A stretch of DNA of 64,000 bases from CAVQBL01 sp963710715 (GCA_963710715.1 CAVQBL010000016.1:186001-250000), one strand, 5' to 3'. Shown: positions 1 through 8,936, numbered from the stretch's first letter. Notes: generated by a model not told the origin, from the letters alone. A program made the numbers and translations.

Positions 1-80
1 AGATTATTCAACGTTTTTTATTTCCTTGCGGCAATTGCACGATTTGATTCAGGTTGAGGAAATGGTTTAGGTTTAACTGT

Positions 81-620
81 TTAAGTTACTCTTTGATTTG
101 CTGCCGAGCGAGGAATTACAATCAATTTATTCGTAAATGCGATCGCAATTGCAGAAACGACAAGTGTAAGATGAATAATCACTTGCCACATTACTCCAAA
201 ATTCCCTTGTTGTGAAGGATCAATAAACGTCCTCAACAAATGAATAGATGAAATACCAATTAAGGCCAAAGCAAGCTTAACCTTCATGCTACCCGCATTA
301 AGTTCATCTAGCCACTCTGGGTGATCTGGATGATCATGCAAATCGAGGCGGGAAACAAACGTTTCATAACCACCCACAATGACCATAATAAGTAAGTTTG
401 CAATCATCACGACATCGACCAAATCAAGCGCTTGCAGCATGAGATCCGTTTCACGCAGAGACATGCCTGTTTTTATGAATAATACTAACCCCAGCCCAAA
501 TTGATAAACATAAACCGCTAAAACAACGATTAGACCCAGATATAAAGGTGCTTGTAGCCATCGGCTCCAAAAAATAAATTGGCTCAGCTTTCGGGGGTTT
601 TGTACACTTTCACTTTGCAT
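81..620 (-). CDS. YqhA family (UPF0114/TIGR00645) inner-membrane protein
   Basis: A 179-residue integral membrane protein with four hydrophobic segments, near residues 25-50, 65-90, 112-130 and 142-165. The loop carrying E-T-F-V-S-R-L-D followed by a His/Asp-rich stretch (HDHPDHPEWLD) is the recognisable YqhA/UPF0114 signature. The family is widespread in proteobacteria and has no established biochemical function. It lies 9 bp downstream of fau and reads the same way, so it probably ends a zapA-fau-yqhA transcription unit. The ATG start follows a short basic N-terminus and fits the family length. Recognition is from the loop motif and topology; the function stays unknown. Confidence 0.85.
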   Translation of the reverse strand: MQSESVQNPRKLSQFIFWSRWLQAPLYLGLIVVLAVYVYQFGLGLVLFIKTGMSLRETDLMLQALDLVDVVMIANLLIMVIVGGYETFVSRLDLHDHPDHPEWLDELNAGSMKVKLALALIGISSIHLLRTFIDPSQQGNFGVMWQVIIHLTLVVSAIAIAFTNKLIVIPRSAANQRVT

Positions 621-629
621 TTTTATACC

Positions 630-1223
630 TTAATGATGCGAAAACACAATTAATCTTTTTTCTGTTATAACTCCATCCAATGGCACATCCCATGCATCCC
701 AGGGTAACACATCAACTTGCTGCATATCATACGCTAAACCGAATAAAAAAGGTTTAGTAATTTGCTCCTGCAATAAAAACGCAAAAGTACGATCATAATA
801 ACCTGCACCCATGCCTACCCGGTTACCCACTAAGTCAAATGCCACTAAAGGAACTAACACCAGATCGAGCTCCGTTGCAGGAATCTTTTCCGCACCCGTC
901 GGTTCCAAAATATTATAACGGTTAGGACGTAAATTATCTCCTGGCTGGTAAGCAATAAAATCTAACGTCTCGCCCGGCTCTTTATTTTGTGTTGGTAAAA
1001 CTGGCAAATAGCATGTTTTCCCTGCATGACAAATAGCTTGTATCATCGGCTGAGATGCAAATTCTTCTTCATGAGCAAGGTAGCAAGCAATGCGATAGCT
1101 AGTATTAAATAAAGGGCTTTCCAAAAATTGTTGTGTTGCAGCATGCGCAGCCAAATGACGATCTGAAGCATCGATAAGAGCTCGCTTTGCACGTAGACTT
1201 TTTCTAATCTCTGATTTATTCAG
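630..1223 (-). CDS. fau: 5-formyltetrahydrofolate cyclo-ligase
   Basis: This enzyme converts 5-formyl-THF to 5,10-methenyl-THF with ATP. The C-terminal half has the family motif G-M-G-A-G-Y-Y-D-R-T and a preceding P-L-V-A-F-D segment. There is no ATG at a sensible place. Starting at the TTG at 1154 would cut off the conserved N-terminal basic helix, but the frame stays open upstream and reads K-S-E-I-R-K-S-L-R-A-K-R, a typical family N-terminus. I therefore place the start at a CTG (1221-1223), with GGAG seven bases upstream; an ATT just downstream is the alternative. That start lies inside the last codons of zapA, so translation is probably coupled. The non-AUG start is inference. Confidence 0.85.
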   Translation of the reverse strand: MNKSEIRKSLRAKRALIDASDRHLAAHAATQQFLESPLFNTSYRIACYLAHEEEFASQPMIQAICHAGKTCYLPVLPTQNKEPGETLDFIAYQPGDNLRPNRYNILEPTGAEKIPATELDLVLVPLVAFDLVGNRVGMGAGYYDRTFAFLLQEQITKPFLFGLAYDMQQVDVLPWDAWDVPLDGVITEKRLIVFSHH

Positions 1224-1530
1224 TTTGTAGCTCCATAGGTAGTTTCATAGCATGCTCAACCTTAGCCTGCAATGCACGTAAGCGTTCATTAATCGTTTGG
1301 GTTTGATGATGGGTGTGTTGTTCCAAGACTAATAATTGATGTGCAAGGTTCAAGGCGGTAATAACCGCAACTCGATCAATACTCAATGCACTGCCCACTT
1401 CACGCATTGCGCGCATTTTTTCTTGGAGAAACTGAGCTGCTTGGCGAAGAGGCTCAATCTCTGTCTCAGAACACTTAATTTGATAAATCTTACCTAAAAT
1501 TTCTACCGCAGTGTTAACTTGCTTGCTCAT
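1216..1530 (-). CDS. zapA: cell division protein ZapA
   Basis: A 104-residue ZapA, which binds FtsZ and stabilises the Z-ring. It has the N-terminal V-E-I-L-G-K-I-Y-Q-I-K-C strand, a central helix with the A-A-Q-F-L-Q-E-K-M-R-A-M-R segment, an R-V-A-V-I-T-A-L-N-L-A-H-Q-L-L dimerisation helix and a C-terminal coiled coil. The start overlaps the end of the TIGR02449 gene upstream by 17 bp and the 3' end overlaps the proposed fau start. In many gammaproteobacteria the 6S RNA gene (ssrS) lies between zapA and fau; here the genes overlap, so it cannot be there. Confidence 0.9.
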   Translation of the reverse strand: MSKQVNTAVEILGKIYQIKCSETEIEPLRQAAQFLQEKMRAMREVGSALSIDRVAVITALNLAHQLLVLEQHTHHQTQTINERLRALQAKVEHAMKLPMELQTE

Positions 1531-1735
1531 CGTGGGTTTTCTCTAATGATTTAAGACGTAACACCATGTTTTCAATTTGGGTAGCAATACTTTTCTGTTT
1601 GCTCAAAAGCACATCTTTCTCACGCAATAACATGGATTTTTCTTGCTTAAGCTTGGCAGTAGCTTGATGTTGCTGCTCATATTTTTGCATTAGAGCTTTA
1701 ATTTCTGCTTCTAAATTTAAGAGTAGCTCATCCAT
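1514..1735 (-). CDS. TIGR02449 family small coiled-coil protein (ZapB-like)
   Basis: A 73-residue, almost wholly coiled-coil protein with heptad-like Leu/Ile spacing and many Lys, Glu and Gln residues. Its position directly upstream of zapA and its length fit the TIGR02449 family, commonly described as a ZapB-like cell division factor. The ATG start is about 85 bp from the displayed start of the rightward open frame and about 170 bp from the preferred pgi start. The gap between them is therefore a divergent promoter region. The link to Z-ring assembly is inferred from neighbourhood and coiled-coil form, not from any catalytic motif. Confidence 0.75.
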   Translation of the reverse strand: MDELLLNLEAEIKALMQKYEQQHQATAKLKQEKSMLLREKDVLLSKQKSIATQIENMVLRLKSLEKTHDEQAS

Positions 1736-1904
1736 GGGTGGGGAACCTTAGTAAATTGAATGGCGTTAATATTACTCTGAGTTGTGGTTTGACTGCAATC
1801 CCTAGATAGCCTAGATTACCATGACGGGTGAGGGATTGGATGGCGACACAAAATACGTTATCCTTAGCCTAAATAATCAGGAGTTTTACAAACAAAAACA
1901 CATC

Positions 1905-3551
1905 ATGAAGAAGATTACCGAACATGCCGCATGGCAAGCTTTGCAAGCGCATCAAACTCTCATCGCTAAACAACATATGCAAGATTGGTTTGCTATCGAT
2001 AAGAATCGATTTTCGCGTTTTTCATTACAAGTCAATGAATTACTACTCGACTATTCCAAAAATCTTATCCTTCAAGAAACCCTTCCTTTATTAAGTCATT
2101 TAGCAGATATCACCGGTTTAGCAAGTAAAATTGATGCCTTATTTTCTGGGCATCCTGTCAATACCACAGAAAAACGCGCAGCATTGCATACCGCTTTACG
2201 AAATAGAAGCAACAAGGCTATTTTTGTAAATGGTAACGATATTATGCCTGGAATACGCGCCGAGCTTGAAAAAATGCGTCATTTCAGTGAACAAGTACGC
2301 AATCAAGAATGGCGTGGCATAACTAATAAACCTATACGGGATATCGTCAATATTGGCATCGGTGGTTCTCATCTAGGCCCTTGGATGGCTATTCAAGCGT
2401 TAGCTGAGTTTGCCAGTGATAAGTTACGCTGCCACTTTATCTCGAATATTGATAGCGCCCATATTCAAGCTGTTCTTAATCAAATTGATCCTGAAACAAC
2501 TTTATTCATTATTTCTTCTAAGTCTTTTACTACACTAGAAACAACCACAAATGCTCATACCGTGCGCAAATGGGTAGAGAATAAAATTGGACCCGAGGCA
2601 ATTCACAAACACTTTGTCGCTATTACAGCGGCAAAAAACCAAGCGCTGCAATTTGGCATCGCTGAAAAAAATATTTTTTTACTTTGGGAATGGGTGGGTG
2701 GCCGCTACTCAATATGGTCTGCCATTGGTTTACCGTTAGCAATCATGATTGGCATGGAGCGCTTTTTGGAATTTCTTAATGGCGGTTATGCGATGGATGA
2801 GCATTTTCGGCATGCTGACTTTTCTGCAAATATGCCTGTGTTAATGGCATTACTTGGCATTTGGTACATTAACTTTTTTGCTGCCAACAATCATGCGATT
2901 GTTGTTTACTCGCATCACTTAAATTATTTTCGTCATTACTTGCAACAAACAGATATGGAAAGCAGTGGCAAAAGTATCACGCATCGAGGTTTAGCAACAG
3001 ATTATGCAACTGGACCTATTATTTGGGGAGAACAAGGATGTGATGGACAACATGCTTTTCATCAATTGTTGCATCAAGGAAAACATTTTATTCCTGTCGA
3101 TTTTATACTTGCCGGTGCAAACAATCAGAATTTTGAATCTCATCATGACATCTTAATTGCCAGTGCACTCAGTCAAGCAAAAGCTCTTATGCAAGGGAAA
3201 ACGCATGCGGAAGCCCTTGCTGAATTACAAAATGAGGAATATTCGAAAGAAGAAGCACATCATTTAGCATGGCACAAATCCATTCCGGGTAATCGGCCTA
3301 GCAATACTCTATTTTTAAATAAAATTACTCCCTATAATCTCGGCGCTTTAATCGCTCTTTATGAACATAAAGTATTTGTACAGAGTACAATCTGGGACAT
3401 TAATCCATTTGACCAATGGGGCGTTGAACTCGGCAAGCAGTTACTCCCTAAAATTTTTACTGATTTAAAAAGCACACAGATTGATCCCACGCATGATTCG
3501 TCTACGCAAGGATTGATTTGTCATTATAAAAATTTAAGAAACGGCCTATGA
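1905..3551 (+). CDS. pgi: glucose-6-phosphate isomerase
   Basis: Interconverts glucose-6-phosphate and fructose-6-phosphate in the cytosol. The protein has the sugar-phosphate binding motif G-I-G-G-S-H-L-G-P, the hinge E-W-V-G-G-R-Y-S, E-S-S-G-K-S, and the active-site region D-Q-W-G-V-E-L-G-K near the C-terminus. It is full length at about 548 residues. The frame opens at an ATG at 1821, but family N-termini begin like M-K-K-I-T-E-H-A-A-W, so I prefer the ATG at 1905. An AGGAG at 1879-1883 is too far upstream to be an ideal Shine-Dalgarno for it. The TGA stop is followed after 14 bp by a dispersed repeat. Confidence 0.95.
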   Translation: MKKITEHAAWQALQAHQTLIAKQHMQDWFAIDKNRFSRFSLQVNELLLDYSKNLILQETLPLLSHLADITGLASKIDALFSGHPVNTTEKRAALHTALRNRSNKAIFVNGNDIMPGIRAELEKMRHFSEQVRNQEWRGITNKPIRDIVNIGIGGSHLGPWMAIQALAEFASDKLRCHFISNIDSAHIQAVLNQIDPETTLFIISSKSFTTLETTTNAHTVRKWVENKIGPEAIHKHFVAITAAKNQALQFGIAEKNIFLLWEWVGGRYSIWSAIGLPLAIMIGMERFLEFLNGGYAMDEHFRHADFSANMPVLMALLGIWYINFFAANNHAIVVYSHHLNYFRHYLQQTDMESSGKSITHRGLATDYATGPIIWGEQGCDGQHAFHQLLHQGKHFIPVDFILAGANNQNFESHHDILIASALSQAKALMQGKTHAEALAELQNEEYSKEEAHHLAWHKSIPGNRPSNTLFLNKITPYNLGALIALYEHKVFVQSTIWDINPFDQWGVELGKQLLPKIFTDLKSTQIDPTHDSSTQGLICHYKNLRNGL

Positions 3552-3565
3552 AAAATAAACAACGC

Positions 3566-3672
3566 CGTCATTGCGAGCCCCATGCCTTTTATGGGGCGAA
3601 GCAATCCAGACGGCACGACAACATTCCCCTGGATTGCTTCACCCTGCTGAAAAACACAGGGTTCGCAATGAC
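3566..3672. repeat. GTCATTGCGA-bounded dispersed repeat, copy 1
   Basis: A 107 bp element with terminal inverted repeats: CGTCATTGCGAGC on the left and TTCGCAATGAC on the right. Its inner segments GCAATCCAG and TGGATTGC are also inverted repeats. Copies with the same ends and the same inner motif lie at about 8796, 13783, 27362 and 43431. It sits between pgi and lptM, and its right terminus contains the ATG used here as the lptM start. It looks like a non-autonomous MITE-like or BIME-like element; no transposase is present in the window. Confidence 0.85.
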
Positions 3673-3775
3673 AGGAGTTCTTATTTTTTGCTTAATTGCT
3701 TTACTGGTGGGTTGTGGTCAAACAGGTAAATTATATTTGCCGGAGCAAAATAAAAATGCGCAACAGTCTCAGTAA
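3668..3775 (+). CDS. lptM: LptM-like small lipoprotein (YifL family)
   Basis: A 35-residue lipoprotein with a hydrophobic signal and lipobox L-V-G-C, followed by G-x-T-G-K-L-Y-L-P, which matches the G-L-K-G-P-L-Y-F-P pattern of LptM/YifL. LptM assists oxidative maturation of the LPS transporter LptD. The gene directly precedes dapF, as in E. coli. The frame runs back to an ATG overlapping the pgi stop, but that part is only translated repeat, so I start at the ATG at 3668. This start codon lies in the right terminus of the repeat. The stop overlaps the dapF start by 20 bp. Confidence 0.75.
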   Translation: MTGVLIFCLIALLVGCGQTGKLYLPEQNKNAQQSQ

Positions 3776-4607
3776 AATCACACGTAAAAAAAAAGCTATT
3801 CGCCGCGCATCGCAAATAAATTTCTGCAAAATGCATGGCCTGGGCAATGATTTTGTTGTGATTGATGCGATTTCACAAAAAGTAAATATAAAAAAAATTC
3901 CTATTTCGCAACTCGCCGATCGTCATCTGGGAATTGGGTTCGATCAATTGTTGATGATAGGCACATCTAAGATTGCTGATTTCTCTTGTCGTATTTTTAA
4001 TTCCGATGGAAGCGAAGCAGAACAATGTGGTAATGGTATGCGTTGTGTCGCGCGTTTCGTTTTAGAGGAAAAATTAACTCGAAAAAAATCACTTACTTTA
4101 GAAACTAAAGCCGGCATTATTGAAATCACTATTAAAAATAATGATAACATTCGCGTAGCCATGGGCGTCCCTTGTTTTGAAAATTTTCATGTGCTCGATT
4201 TACCAACACAAAGCCGTGTTGAATTTACCGCGCTTTCATTAGGCAACCCACACGTGATATTAAATGTAAAATCGGTTGAACTTGCACCTGTTGCAGAATT
4301 AGGGCCCATGATAGCCACCCACTCAGCTTTTCCGCATGGCACAAATGTTGGATTTTTGGAAATTATCGATCGCGAACATGTGCGCTTACGAACATTTGAA
4401 CGCGGTGTTGGCGAAACCTTTGCCTGTGGCAGCAATGCTTGTGCAGCAGTTGTTGCTGGAATTCATAATGACTTACTGGCACATAAAGTTGAAGTAAAGC
4501 TACGCTATGGCAATTTATGGATAGAATGGCCAGAAGAACAACAAGCCGTTATCATGACAGGCCCTGCCTGTAAGGTGTTTGATGGGACCTTTATATCACC
4601 GAAGTAA
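3756..4607 (+). CDS. dapF: diaminopimelate epimerase
   Basis: Converts LL- to meso-diaminopimelate for peptidoglycan and lysine synthesis. Both catalytic cysteines are visible, in E-Q-C-G-N-G-M-R-C and F-A-C-G-S-N-A-C-A-A, as is the substrate motif K-M-H-G-L-G-N-D-F near the N-terminus. The ATG at 3756 gives about 22 basic residues (S-K-I-T-R-K-K-K-A-I-R-R) before the usual family start, so it carries a short lysine/arginine-rich extension. It overlaps lptM by 20 bp, suggesting coupled translation. The 3' end overlaps the convergent pilP end by 17 bp. Confidence 0.93.
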   Translation: MRNSLSKITRKKKAIRRASQINFCKMHGLGNDFVVIDAISQKVNIKKIPISQLADRHLGIGFDQLLMIGTSKIADFSCRIFNSDGSEAEQCGNGMRCVARFVLEEKLTRKKSLTLETKAGIIEITIKNNDNIRVAMGVPCFENFHVLDLPTQSRVEFTALSLGNPHVILNVKSVELAPVAELGPMIATHSAFPHGTNVGFLEIIDREHVRLRTFERGVGETFACGSNACAAVVAGIHNDLLAHKVEVKLRYGNLWIEWPEEQQAVIMTGPACKVFDGTFISPK

Positions 4608-5412
4608 TCGGAACCCGGCGCGTTTTTCCATCTTTTCTTAATTCAACACCGCGTCTACTGATTGAAACAATTTTAGCGCCATCAACAGGTAAAACATCTC
4701 CCACTGTGACGCTGAATAACTTGCCTTGATAACCGATAACTGCTCGCCATGTTCCCAGTTGCATAGACACAGAAATCACAACATAGGGTGTTTCTACAAC
4801 GACCGGGGCTGGACGCTGAATAACTGGTGGTATTGTAGCAGCAGGGGCGACAACTACTTCTCCCCCTGTTGGAACGGGTGAAGCAAGCCTGTTTGCATAA
4901 GCGCCAAAATTGACGGCTGGTTGAGACTGCACCGCAGGAGCAGTCAAAAGATCCGTAATACCTTTTTCTGATGTCACAGTAGCTAATTTTGCTGATGTAA
5001 TCGCTTGGTTTGTTTCTGCTATTTCACGCTGAATCTTCAGCATTTGTAATTCATTTAATGCTGCAATATATTTCGCTTGGGTTTGTTGTTGTAATTTTAT
5101 AAGCGCACTGTCTTCTTGTGTTGGCGTAGGTCTTGGCTCAACTTGCACGGGTGGCGGTGGCACAGCATTAACCATTGCACCTCCAGGAACACCGCCTACA
5201 GGGTTAGGTGATGTCATTTGCATAGCCTGAGGATGACCCAAGTTTTGTTTGGTCATCGTCATAGGAGATGGTATGGGTTTCCCACCTTTACCAAATAAGC
5301 CGATAACTTGCCAAACAATAAAAAAAACCATGATCACAAGCACAACTGCAATCACTTTTTGTTTTGTGGATATCCCTGAAAGCACTTCTTTCACACTTTT
5401 TCTTGGCATCAT
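4591..5412 (-). CDS. pilP: PilP-like inner-membrane protein of R64-type type IV pilus
   Basis: A 273-residue protein with one transmembrane segment near residues 19-38, a Pro-rich linker, a coiled coil at about 105-150 and a C-terminal beta domain. That domain has a G-x-W-R-A-V-I-G-Y-Q-G-K pattern and ends in a P-I-T-S-V-I strand typical of PilP secretin-associated domains. PilP links the inner-membrane platform to the PilN secretin. It is the last gene of the leftward pilL/M-pilN-pilO-pilP series, 3 bp after pilO, and its end overlaps convergent dapF. The assignment rests on order and architecture more than on motif identity. Confidence 0.75.
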   Translation of the reverse strand: MMPRKSVKEVLSGISTKQKVIAVVLVIMVFFIVWQVIGLFGKGGKPIPSPMTMTKQNLGHPQAMQMTSPNPVGGVPGGAMVNAVPPPPVQVEPRPTPTQEDSALIKLQQQTQAKYIAALNELQMLKIQREIAETNQAITSAKLATVTSEKGITDLLTAPAVQSQPAVNFGAYANRLASPVPTGGEVVVAPAATIPPVIQRPAPVVVETPYVVISVSMQLGTWRAVIGYQGKLFSVTVGDVLPVDGAKIVSISRRGVELRKDGKTRRVPITSVI

Positions 5413-5415
5413 AGC

Positions 5416-6651
5416 TTAATTTCCTAATGCTTTAAGACTAATTACACCTGTTACACTACCACCAGTCATTTTGATTGACACCTTCGATAACACTAATGGT
5501 AACCCTTTAAACTGTTCTCCGACAAGTGCAACCGTTTCAGGATTGATACTACTAAAGTTAACGGTAAGTGCTGCTTCAGTAAATGTTCTTCTATCTGCAA
5601 AAGTAGCTATTTTTAAACTATTCCCAGGGAGTATATAGGATAATCTATCCACTAAATCTGCAAGAATATTTTTCAGGCGATTGATTGTTGTTGGAGGAGG
5701 CCTCTTAATTGGCATCATATTCATTTGTAAAAAAAATCCGTCCGGTAAAACTTCAACCGTTGCATTATTGGTTTTAGCCCAATCAAATAATACATTTGTT
5801 CTGACGCCTTTTGATTTGACTGCGGCTCGCAATGAACCATTAGCATACTCGATAGATTCGGGCCACCAACCTGGAATGGTATATAACAATTTAATTTTTT
5901 CAAAAAACTGCTGCATTTCTAGCGAGGGATCCGGAGAATTCAATGTATCCAAATACAATTGATATGGATTGACAGCACCTATAGGAACAGGCGGTAATAT
6001 TTTTTGACGCGTTGTAACATAAGTCCATCCCATCCAAAGAAGCCCCAGCATCACCATGACACCCAGAATAGGTTTTACTGGAAAAACACCTATGCCATGT
6101 GCTTTCAGTACTGGATCAACTAATTGCAATTGAAATGCTTTGATCAAACGTAACGTTGGAAATACCGGCGAATCTAAAATGGTAAATGATTTCACTAAAG
6201 AAGAATCAAATGAAAATTTTCCTTCTTGGGGTGTTTCACTAATGGGGACATCACCATAAATATAAATAGCAAAATTATTTTGTTGTGAAATAAAAACAAT
6301 TAATTCTTCAGGAATACTATCAACGGGAAAAATGCCATCAAGATAAACACTTCCCGATTTAACAATGACGAGAATAGCTTCTGTGGTATTTGGAATGACT
6401 TCACAATAAATCATGTCTACTGGCTGTTTGAAGTGATACCAAATAGACTCGCCGAGGAGATATCCAGGATCAGGAGAAAACGCGATTTCATATTGATCAA
6501 TATTCTTTCTTTGTAAGGTGATGTATTCACCATAGTTAGCACTCAACAAAAGAACCTGCCTTTTTAGCAGACTCTTTTTTTTAGCGCTTAAGGTGTCACG
6601 ATATGCGGGTATGACAAAGCGCTCGCCATCTTCGCGCGTGATGTACGACAT
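5416..6651 (-). CDS. pilO: PilO-like pilus assembly protein (R64 type)
   Basis: A 411-residue bitopic protein. About 195 residues form a cytoplasmic N-terminal domain, one transmembrane helix lies near residues 197-212 (V-M-V-M-L-G-L-L-W-M-G-W), and a periplasmic domain follows. This matches R64 PilO2-type proteins of thin pili, which are much larger than Tfp PilO. The start overlaps the pilN stop by 1 bp. It probably forms the inner-membrane alignment complex together with PilP and PilR. Identification is by size, topology and position between a clear secretin and PilP. Confidence 0.75.
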   Translation of the reverse strand: MSYITREDGERFVIPAYRDTLSAKKKSLLKRQVLLLSANYGEYITLQRKNIDQYEIAFSPDPGYLLGESIWYHFKQPVDMIYCEVIPNTTEAILVIVKSGSVYLDGIFPVDSIPEELIVFISQQNNFAIYIYGDVPISETPQEGKFSFDSSLVKSFTILDSPVFPTLRLIKAFQLQLVDPVLKAHGIGVFPVKPILGVMVMLGLLWMGWTYVTTRQKILPPVPIGAVNPYQLYLDTLNSPDPSLEMQQFFEKIKLLYTIPGWWPESIEYANGSLRAAVKSKGVRTNVLFDWAKTNNATVEVLPDGFFLQMNMMPIKRPPPTTINRLKNILADLVDRLSYILPGNSLKIATFADRRTFTEAALTVNFSSINPETVALVGEQFKGLPLVLSKVSIKMTGGSVTGVISLKALGN

Positions 6652-8288
6652 TATCCAAGTCCGTGCAAGATTATTGGAGTAATCAATACGATTGTTTCAT
6701 CATTGTTCTGCTGAGCCGCCTTACCACCTAGCGCTTGTGAGTTAAATAATTGCGATGCATTCGCTTGGTTTTTTACCTGCCTAAATCCAGCCAGAATGAG
6801 AGTTGCTCCTGATTTGATGACACTACGCTGATTAAATTGTTGTTGCGTCATCTGCGGCGCTTGAATAACAGGGACGCCGTCTGCCTGTGCAGCAGCAGCA
6901 CCGGCTATTGCTGAAGTCGTTAAACTCTGTATTGTTACCAAATTTGATAAATCTGCATTCACTTGTAAATAAACCTTGTCTCCCATAATTTTAGGCAATA
7001 TGTATAGCGTGAGCCCTGTCACCACTGTCCCCGGTGTTACTTGGGAAGTAATCGTTCCAGCAGAGCCTGAACCTGACGCACCTGCGACAGTCGTATTTTG
7101 AATGCTTGCTACATACCCTTGTTGATTGAGAATACGAATAGCCGATACTTGGTTGTTCAAGCAAACTACCCTAGGTTCTGTCACTATCGATGCTTTACCT
7201 TGTTGGTTTAACGCACTGATCAAAGCAGTGACGCCAGTTTGAGAATTAGGATTTTTAACTAAACCAATCTGCGGTAAGCCATTACCTGGAGAAGCTAATG
7301 GAGCTACTGGTGTAGTTACTGAAAAAGGAGTAATCGTAAGAGGTGTTCCAAAGTTTCCTTGTAGAACAATTTGGTTTCCACCTAATGTCTTTTTAACAGC
7401 ATCCCAGTTGATACCGTAGTTATAAGCACTGCTCAAGCTAACTGTTAAGACTTGAACTTTGACTAAAACTTGCTTAGAAAGATTGTGATTTAAATTAGAA
7501 ATATATTTAGCAACCAGCATAACATTACTGGGTCTATCGCGTACTGTAACTGTTGTCGTCGATTGAGACACTGTGACTTTTCCCTCTTTCGAGATTAATT
7601 GCCCAATCGTGTTTTGCAAATCAGTCCAAAGAGATAAGCTACCCTTTAAACTGCTATATTGCTGCGAAGCGCTGTCATCCACCAATGAGGAAGAAACCAC
7701 TGTACCTCCAGGAGCAGACATGGCTGAAGAAGTAGGTCCGCTTGAGGAACCTCCACTTTTACCCATTTGATAATCAATTGCGCCTGGCATAAACGCAATA
7801 TCAAATGTTCGCGTAATAAATGCTTGCCAATAAACATCGTTACCATGAACTGTATAAACAAAACCTGTTTTAGCTGCCAATAAATCTAACGCGCCTTTTA
7901 CTGTTCCGGAATAATTCATTGAGACAGATACGGAAGGATCTAAGCCCACTTGAAAATGCGTTAATACGTTACGCCCGGCACCACTTGCAATGGTTCGACT
8001 AAAGTATGAGAAAGGTAATTGATCTCCGCGGAAAAGCACTTGGGTCTTTAGCCAACAAGGTGTTTTCATTAAATTGATAGGAGTTTTATCAACATATAAC
8101 CCTTTATCAACGACTACAGCTGGAATTGGCTTCTTTGAATCATCGGATATTTGCCGCGCTTCTTGTACGCGCTCTACAACATCAGCAGCATTACTTTGTG
8201 TCTGATTATAAAATGGATTATTTGTACAGCCTGCAAGCGATATCAATGCAATTAAAAATAATATTATTATTTTTTTAAACTTAAGCAT
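6651..8288 (-). CDS. pilN: PilN-type outer-membrane lipoprotein secretin
   Basis: A 545-residue lipoprotein. The signal ends in lipobox S-L-A-G-C, with Cys at residue 20. The C-terminal half is a secretin domain: V-L-V-K-V-Q-V-L-T-V-S-L-S-S-A-Y-N-Y-G-I at about residues 270-290, then V-T-E-P-R-V-V-C-L-N, and a final V-L-I-T-P-I-I-L-H-G. In R64 the PilN ring forms the pore for the thin pilus. It overlaps the upstream TcpQ-type gene by 8 bp and pilO by 1 bp, so the four genes form one operon. Gly/Ser-rich and Ala-rich stretches near residues 180-200 and 455-470 look like loops or linkers. Confidence 0.88.
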   Translation of the reverse strand: MLKFKKIIILFLIALISLAGCTNNPFYNQTQSNAADVVERVQEARQISDDSKKPIPAVVVDKGLYVDKTPINLMKTPCWLKTQVLFRGDQLPFSYFSRTIASGAGRNVLTHFQVGLDPSVSVSMNYSGTVKGALDLLAAKTGFVYTVHGNDVYWQAFITRTFDIAFMPGAIDYQMGKSGGSSSGPTSSAMSAPGGTVVSSSLVDDSASQQYSSLKGSLSLWTDLQNTIGQLISKEGKVTVSQSTTTVTVRDRPSNVMLVAKYISNLNHNLSKQVLVKVQVLTVSLSSAYNYGINWDAVKKTLGGNQIVLQGNFGTPLTITPFSVTTPVAPLASPGNGLPQIGLVKNPNSQTGVTALISALNQQGKASIVTEPRVVCLNNQVSAIRILNQQGYVASIQNTTVAGASGSGSAGTITSQVTPGTVVTGLTLYILPKIMGDKVYLQVNADLSNLVTIQSLTTSAIAGAAAAQADGVPVIQAPQMTQQQFNQRSVIKSGATLILAGFRQVKNQANASQLFNSQALGGKAAQQNNDETIVLITPIILHGLG

Positions 8289-8727
8289 CAGGGTTCCTCG
8301 GAAAAACTGCCATCGTGCGATTAGACATATATAATACAGCTTGTAGCGGAAATGGCGTCAGTATTTTTTGTATGACATTAGGCAAACTCGCGCCTGTAAC
8401 ACGTCCATCAAAATTATAATCGTATGGCGCTTTCCATACCACTCTCCAATGATATCTATCCATGATGCGCTCAATATTTTCTTTTAACGAGCCACTGAGG
8501 CTCACTGCAAAAACAGCTGCGGGTTGTCCAAGAGTAGCAAATTGATTGGGGAATGCACCGCCGCTTCCTCCAACAACTGTAAGATTACCATCTTGTCTAG
8601 AACTTCCTTGGAAAAAAGGATCAGAAGGAATAACAGCAGATTCTGGTCTCGCTACTTGCCAGCCTGCCATAGCTATAGTGGGTATCATGAAAAATAATGC
8701 GCTTACCTTAGCGATGAGGCATTTCAT
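8281..8727 (-). CDS. TcpQ/PilL-type periplasmic pilus protein (pilM position)
   Basis: About 148 residues with a cleavable signal ending M-A-G. The C-terminal domain is N-I-E-R-I-M-D-R-Y-H-W-R-V-V-W, then D-Y-x-F-x-G-R-V-T-G and V-L-Y-M-S-N-R-T-M-A-V, the pattern of TcpQ or PilL C-terminal domains that stabilise a partner secretin. It directly precedes pilN with an 8 bp overlap. The first ATG of the frame is five codons upstream (8742); I prefer the second because the signal starts M-K-C-L-I. It replaces the pilL/pilM pair of R64, and no separate pilL is seen. Confidence 0.7.
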   Translation of the reverse strand: MKCLIAKVSALFFMIPTIAMAGWQVARPESAVIPSDPFFQGSSRQDGNLTVVGGSGGAFPNQFATLGQPAAVFAVSLSGSLKENIERIMDRYHWRVVWKAPYDYNFDGRVTGASLPNVIQKILTPFPLQAVLYMSNRTMAVFPRNPDA

Positions 8728-8795
8728 TGCAATATTCTCCATAATCGAACCTTGTTAGTTTCAATGTAACTATTCACGATTCTACAAAAAGAACT

Positions 8796-8936
8796 CGTCA
8801 TTGCGAGCCTCTCGCCTTAGCTTTATGTGAGGCGTGGCAATCCAGAATGGTGATAGTTGTAGGCAGTACTGGATTGCGCAGCCTGCCCCAGCGCGTTCTT
8901 AGCTGGGGTCGCCGAAAAGCGCTCCTCGCAATGACG
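8796..8936. repeat. GTCATTGCGA-bounded dispersed repeat, copy 2
   Basis: A 141 bp copy with ends CGTCATTGCGAGC and CTCGCAATGACG. It has the inner GTGGCAATCCAGAATGGTGA and TACTGGATTGC blocks, plus an extra hairpin (GCCCCAGCGCG ... AGCTGGGG). It lies between the two halves of the pil cluster, just upstream of the TcpQ-type gene. The unique bases in front of it (AACTATTCACG...AAAAGAACT) also resemble those in front of copy 3, so the mobile or duplicated unit may be longer than the inverted repeats. Confidence 0.85.
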
